Shown: in pieces, positions 8,602 through 10,511 of the stretch
How positions within the stretch are numbered: the first letter of the stretch is position 1
Layout: the number at the start of each line of letters is the position of its first letter
DNA from: Gracilaria vermiculophylla
Lineage: Eukaryota; Rhodophyta; Florideophyceae; Gracilariales; Gracilariaceae
DNA length: 10,511 nt
Assembly (NCBI GenBank): GCA_019155205.2
Contig: JAHNZQ020000008.1
Coordinates: 1 to 10,511, forward strand
Direction: 5' to 3'
The notes under the pieces: generated by a model
Databases searched by the model: none
Told to the model about the DNA's origin: nothing
The model's input: only the letters and a program-made list of their open reading frames with translations
Translations under genes and position numbers: made by a program

Positions 8602-9174
8602 TTAATTAACATAATTTCTATAAAAAGGATTAACAAAATCAAAATATCTTATATTTTGCATTAATTCAATAGGTTCATATACTAAATATTGTTTTTCTTC
8701 ATCATATCTAATTTCTAAATAACCATTTAATGGGAAATTTTTTCTTAAAGGATAACCATTAAATCCATAATCGGTTAGAATTCTTCTTAAATCACTATGG
8801 TTTGAAAAAAATATACCATATAAATCTCATACTTCTCGTTCAAATCAATTACTACTTGCATAAATATTAGTACTTGATCCAATAATCGAAGTTTCGTCAC
8901 ATACAATAGTTAAAAGCAATCGTGATCGATTTACTAAACTAGATAAAATATAATTTAGTTCAAACCTGTGTTTAGTAAAATTTAAAAAATCAACACATGC
9001 AACATCTGTTAATATTTTAAAATTAAATTGGTTATGCAATTTTAAAATAGTTAAAACTTTATTTAAATCAAGATATGATTTTAAAATTAAATTTATATAA
9101 TAATCATTTATTATAACTTTGTGTATGAATTTTTTTAAAATTGTAATTATATAGGAATAAAATAAATTTATCAT
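8602..9174 (-). CDS. nad9: NADH dehydrogenase subunit 9 (complex I 30 kDa / NuoC)
   Basis: This is a peripheral-arm subunit of complex I that packs against Nad7. The product has 190 residues, the normal mitochondrial Nad9 size. The N-terminal half is divergent but has the expected DVACVDF and [10 protein letters not shown] segments. The C-terminal signature is strong: [20 protein letters not shown] (109-128), [20 protein letters not shown] (129-148), then [20 protein letters not shown]. Both Trp110 and Trp116 are UGA and fall on conserved tryptophans of the family. The ATG at 9172-9174 comes 13 bases after the upstream gene; the stop is TAA. Gene order nad9-nad7 is common in gene-rich protist mitochondria, and the 8-base spacing implies co-transcription. 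Confidence 0.97.
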
Positions 9175-9187
9175 GACATTTCTTTAT

Positions 9188-9523
9188 TTAAAGTACATAT
9201 AAGGACCTCACTAATTTTTTTCTACGTTTTTTTCGTTTTCTTAAACCAGTAATAAAAGGTGAAGTATTCAAATAAACTTGATTAACCCGAATATTTTTTA
9301 TTATATAAAATAATGTTAAACTACGGACATTTAAATCAAATTTTTTTTTTTTTCTTACACATATACCAATAGTTTTAAAATTATATATTTCTTTATACCA
9401 TCAATAAAAATAATTAATACTTAAGGTATCACCTTTAATAATATTAGATTTATAACTAAATTTAGAAATCTTTCCTGTTATAGTTTTATTTAAATATGTA
9501 TACACTTTATTATAATTTTTCAT
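9188..9523 (-). CDS. rpl19: Probable ribosomal protein L19 (bL19m)
   Basis: The product is 111 residues and very basic; it includes one UGA Trp and one UGG Trp side by side. L19 is a bacterial-type large-subunit protein at the subunit interface (about 115 residues in bacteria). The order of elements fits. IIKGDTLSI (28-36) matches the family's (R/K)PGDTVxV. NFKTIGICVRKKKKFDLNVR matches FEGVVIxxxxxGxxxxFTVR. SLTLFYIIKNIRVNQVYLNT leads into SPFI, matching the GVE...xxSPxI segment. RKRKRRKKLVRSLYVL at the C-terminus matches RRGKVRRAKLYYL. Bacterial L19 often has a further C-terminal tail, absent here. The conserved glycine before VE is missing. It lies 13 bases after rps11 and 13 before nad9. 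The alternative is a divergent unknown basic protein; only a profile search would settle it. Confidence 0.75.
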
Positions 9524-9536
9524 AAAAGCTATACTA

Positions 9537-10070
9537 TTATTTTCTTTTTTTTTTTTTTTTTCTTACACCATTATGTGCTTTAAATTTAATACCTATAAAT
9601 TTATACACATTAGTTTTACTTGTTTGTAAAAATGTTTTAACATTTCTTTTAAAACCAGCCCTATAAAAATTATTTGTTTTTATTCGTATTATATAACGAC
9701 TATATTTAAATTTTTTATAATTATTTGGAGTTGAATGCTCTAAAAGATCATTAAATGCAACAAAAGTACGTCGTTCTGAACCTTTTTTATGAAGCATTCC
9801 ACACGAATAATTTGTTAAAACCCTACCACGTAAAGTAGAAATATTAATAAAAATATTCCTAGGTTTTCTTATTATATTAAAATGTTTTATTGAATTAAAA
9901 AGCTCAGGTTTAAGATTAAAAACTGTTATAATCCTAGCTATTCTTAATGGTTTATCTTTAAATCATTTTAATTTTCTTTTAATTTTAAAATTTTTATATA
10001 TATAATTATAATCACCTTCATTTCATAGTCTTTTATCTTGTCAATATTGTTTTTTAATTTTGTACATCAT
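9537..10070 (-). CDS. rps11: Ribosomal protein S11 (uS11m) with a long N-terminal extension
   Basis: S11 lies on the small-subunit platform and contacts mRNA near the E site. The 177-residue frame starts at ATG 10068-10070, with a second ATG in the next codon; the upstream in-frame stop is at 10098-10100. The S11 core begins around residue 72. IFINISTLRGRVL corresponds to NTIVTITDxxGN. NYSCGMLHKKGSERRTFVAF (about 87-106) corresponds to SAGxxGFKGSRKxTPFAA. The end, KAHNGVRKKKKKRK, corresponds to PHNGCRPPKxRR. Residues 1-70 have no S11 counterpart that I can identify; three Trp there are encoded by UGA and they may be an extension specific to this lineage. S11 in bacteria is about 129 residues. 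The gene is not next to rps13 here; it sits between rns and rpl19. The lysine tail is encoded by a long homopolymer. Confidence 0.88.
9545..9561. repeat. 17-base homopolymer T run at the end of rps11
   Basis: Seventeen consecutive T on the plus strand encode the lysine stretch of the S11 C-terminus just before its last Arg-Lys and stop. The preceding HNG motif is in frame and the stop follows at once, so the tail length depends on this run. Confidence 0.9.
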
Positions 10071-10144
10071 AATATTATATTTATTTAATATAATTATTTA
10101 ATAATAAAATATAAATAGATTAGATTCTCGTATTGAATTAAAAT
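10071..10144. other. Spacer between rns and rps11
   Basis: About 75 A+T-rich bases lie between the inferred rRNA 3' end and the rps11 ATG. No cloverleaf is apparent, so the rRNA 3' end is probably not released by tRNA processing. I see no purine-rich ribosome-binding sequence ahead of the rps11 ATG. The exact left boundary of the rRNA is uncertain by several bases. Confidence 0.6.
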
Positions 10145-10511
10145 TATTCGATCCAGCAGCAGGTTCCCCTACCACTACCATGTTACGACTTCACCCTAAT
10201 TACTAAATATACATTCAAATTAGTAATTAATAAATATCTTAAATAATTTATAATAATTGAATAATTAATCATTAATAAAAAATTTAATTAAATAAAAATT
10301 AGTAATCTTTCCAATATAAATAACTTTCTTGGCGTGACGGGCGGTGTGTACTAGTTACAGATCCCATTTCACCGAAACATTCTGATTTTCGATTACTGAC
10401 GATTTCAACTTCATATTTCTAAATTTCAAAAAATAATCCGAACTTAAGTAATTTTTGTTATTTGATATATTTCTCAATACATCTAAATTTTTGTTATTAC
10501 TTTTGTAACAC
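10145..10511 (-). rRNA. rns: Small-subunit (16S-like) rRNA, 3' part; the rest lies beyond the right edge
   Basis: Read on the minus strand, universal landmarks appear in order. The GAAATCGTCAGTAATCG segment near 10390-10406 and the segment ATCAGAATGTTTCGGTGAA correspond to the region ahead of helix 44. TACACACCGCCCGTCACGCC (10331-10350) opens helix 44. GAAGTCGTAAC (10182-10192) closes it. GGGGAACCTGCTGCTGGATC ends with helix 45. In helix 45 the stem bases differ from bacteria on both sides but can still pair (AGUGG with CUGCU), so the structure is kept. Helix 44 between the landmarks is about 139 bases and nearly pure A+T, against roughly 80 in E. coli. The 3' end is estimated a few bases after GGATC. 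The bacterial anti-Shine-Dalgarno CCUCC is absent. Confidence 0.97.

Noticed and set aside
10071..10144. A tRNA between rns and rps11
   Set aside because: The spacer is about the right length, but I find no acceptor pairing, T-arm or anticodon stem; it is almost pure A+T apart from one short mixed stretch.
1..10511. Mycoplasma-like bacterial DNA, since Mycoplasma also reads UGA as Trp
   Set aside because: nad7 and nad9 beside ribosomal genes, an rRNA lacking CCUCC, shortened or divergent ribosomal proteins and extreme compaction all point to a mitochondrion. Mycoplasmas lack complex I genes.
1..10511. Ciliate mitochondrial DNA, because of UGA as Trp and long unassigned frames
   Set aside because: Ciliate mitochondria, as far as I know, do not encode rpl11 or rpl19. 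I do not exclude an alveolate relative, but a gene-rich protist such as an amoebozoan fits better.

Overview
The window reads as a stretch of mitochondrial DNA from a unicellular eukaryote. It is extremely A+T-rich, and every gene lies on the minus strand. It holds two complex I subunits (nad7, nad9), eight or nine mitochondrial-type ribosomal protein genes, and the 3' end of a small-subunit rRNA. UGA is read as tryptophan (as in genetic code 4): in-frame UGA falls exactly on conserved tryptophans of Nad7 and Nad9, and without this reading rps3, rps7, rpl2, nad7, nad9, rpl19 and rps11 would be broken. The order rpl11 - (orf139) - rps12 - rps7 - rpl2 - rps19 - rps3 is the ancestral bacterial-type ribosomal cluster kept by gene-rich protist mitochondria. 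With code 4 and rpl11 this would suit an amoebozoan, but a possible mt-encoded rpl19 and rpl10 would also suit other deep, gene-rich lineages. I cannot name the organism.

Layout, in the direction of transcription (right to left): rns 3' end (10511 to about 10145); rps11 (10070-9537); a small gene that I read as rpl19 (9523-9188); nad9 (9174-8602); nad7 (8593-7406); rpl11 (7353-6859); orf139, possibly rpl10 (6866-6447); rps12 (6460-6032); rps7 (6039-5437); rpl2 (5453-4701); rps19 (4708-4427); and rps3 (4422 to beyond base 1). Packing is very tight. From rpl11 to rps19 each gene overlaps the next by 8 to 17 bases; elsewhere protein genes are 4 to 52 bases apart. I see no tRNA, promoter motif or terminator. 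The genes are probably co-transcribed and serve two jobs: building the mitoribosome and the peripheral (quinone-reducing) arm of respiratory complex I.

The outstanding feature is rps3. Translated by hand with UGA as Trp, its frame has no UAA or UAG over 1,474 codons and is still open at the left edge. Its start looks like ribosomal protein uS3. It then runs through about 1,000 residues of Lys/Phe/Asn/Leu/Ile-rich sequence and into a compositionally normal, Trp- and Arg-rich region of about 220 residues that I cannot assign. This is several times the usual size of S3. The typical S3 C-terminal domain is not visible and may lie beyond the window.
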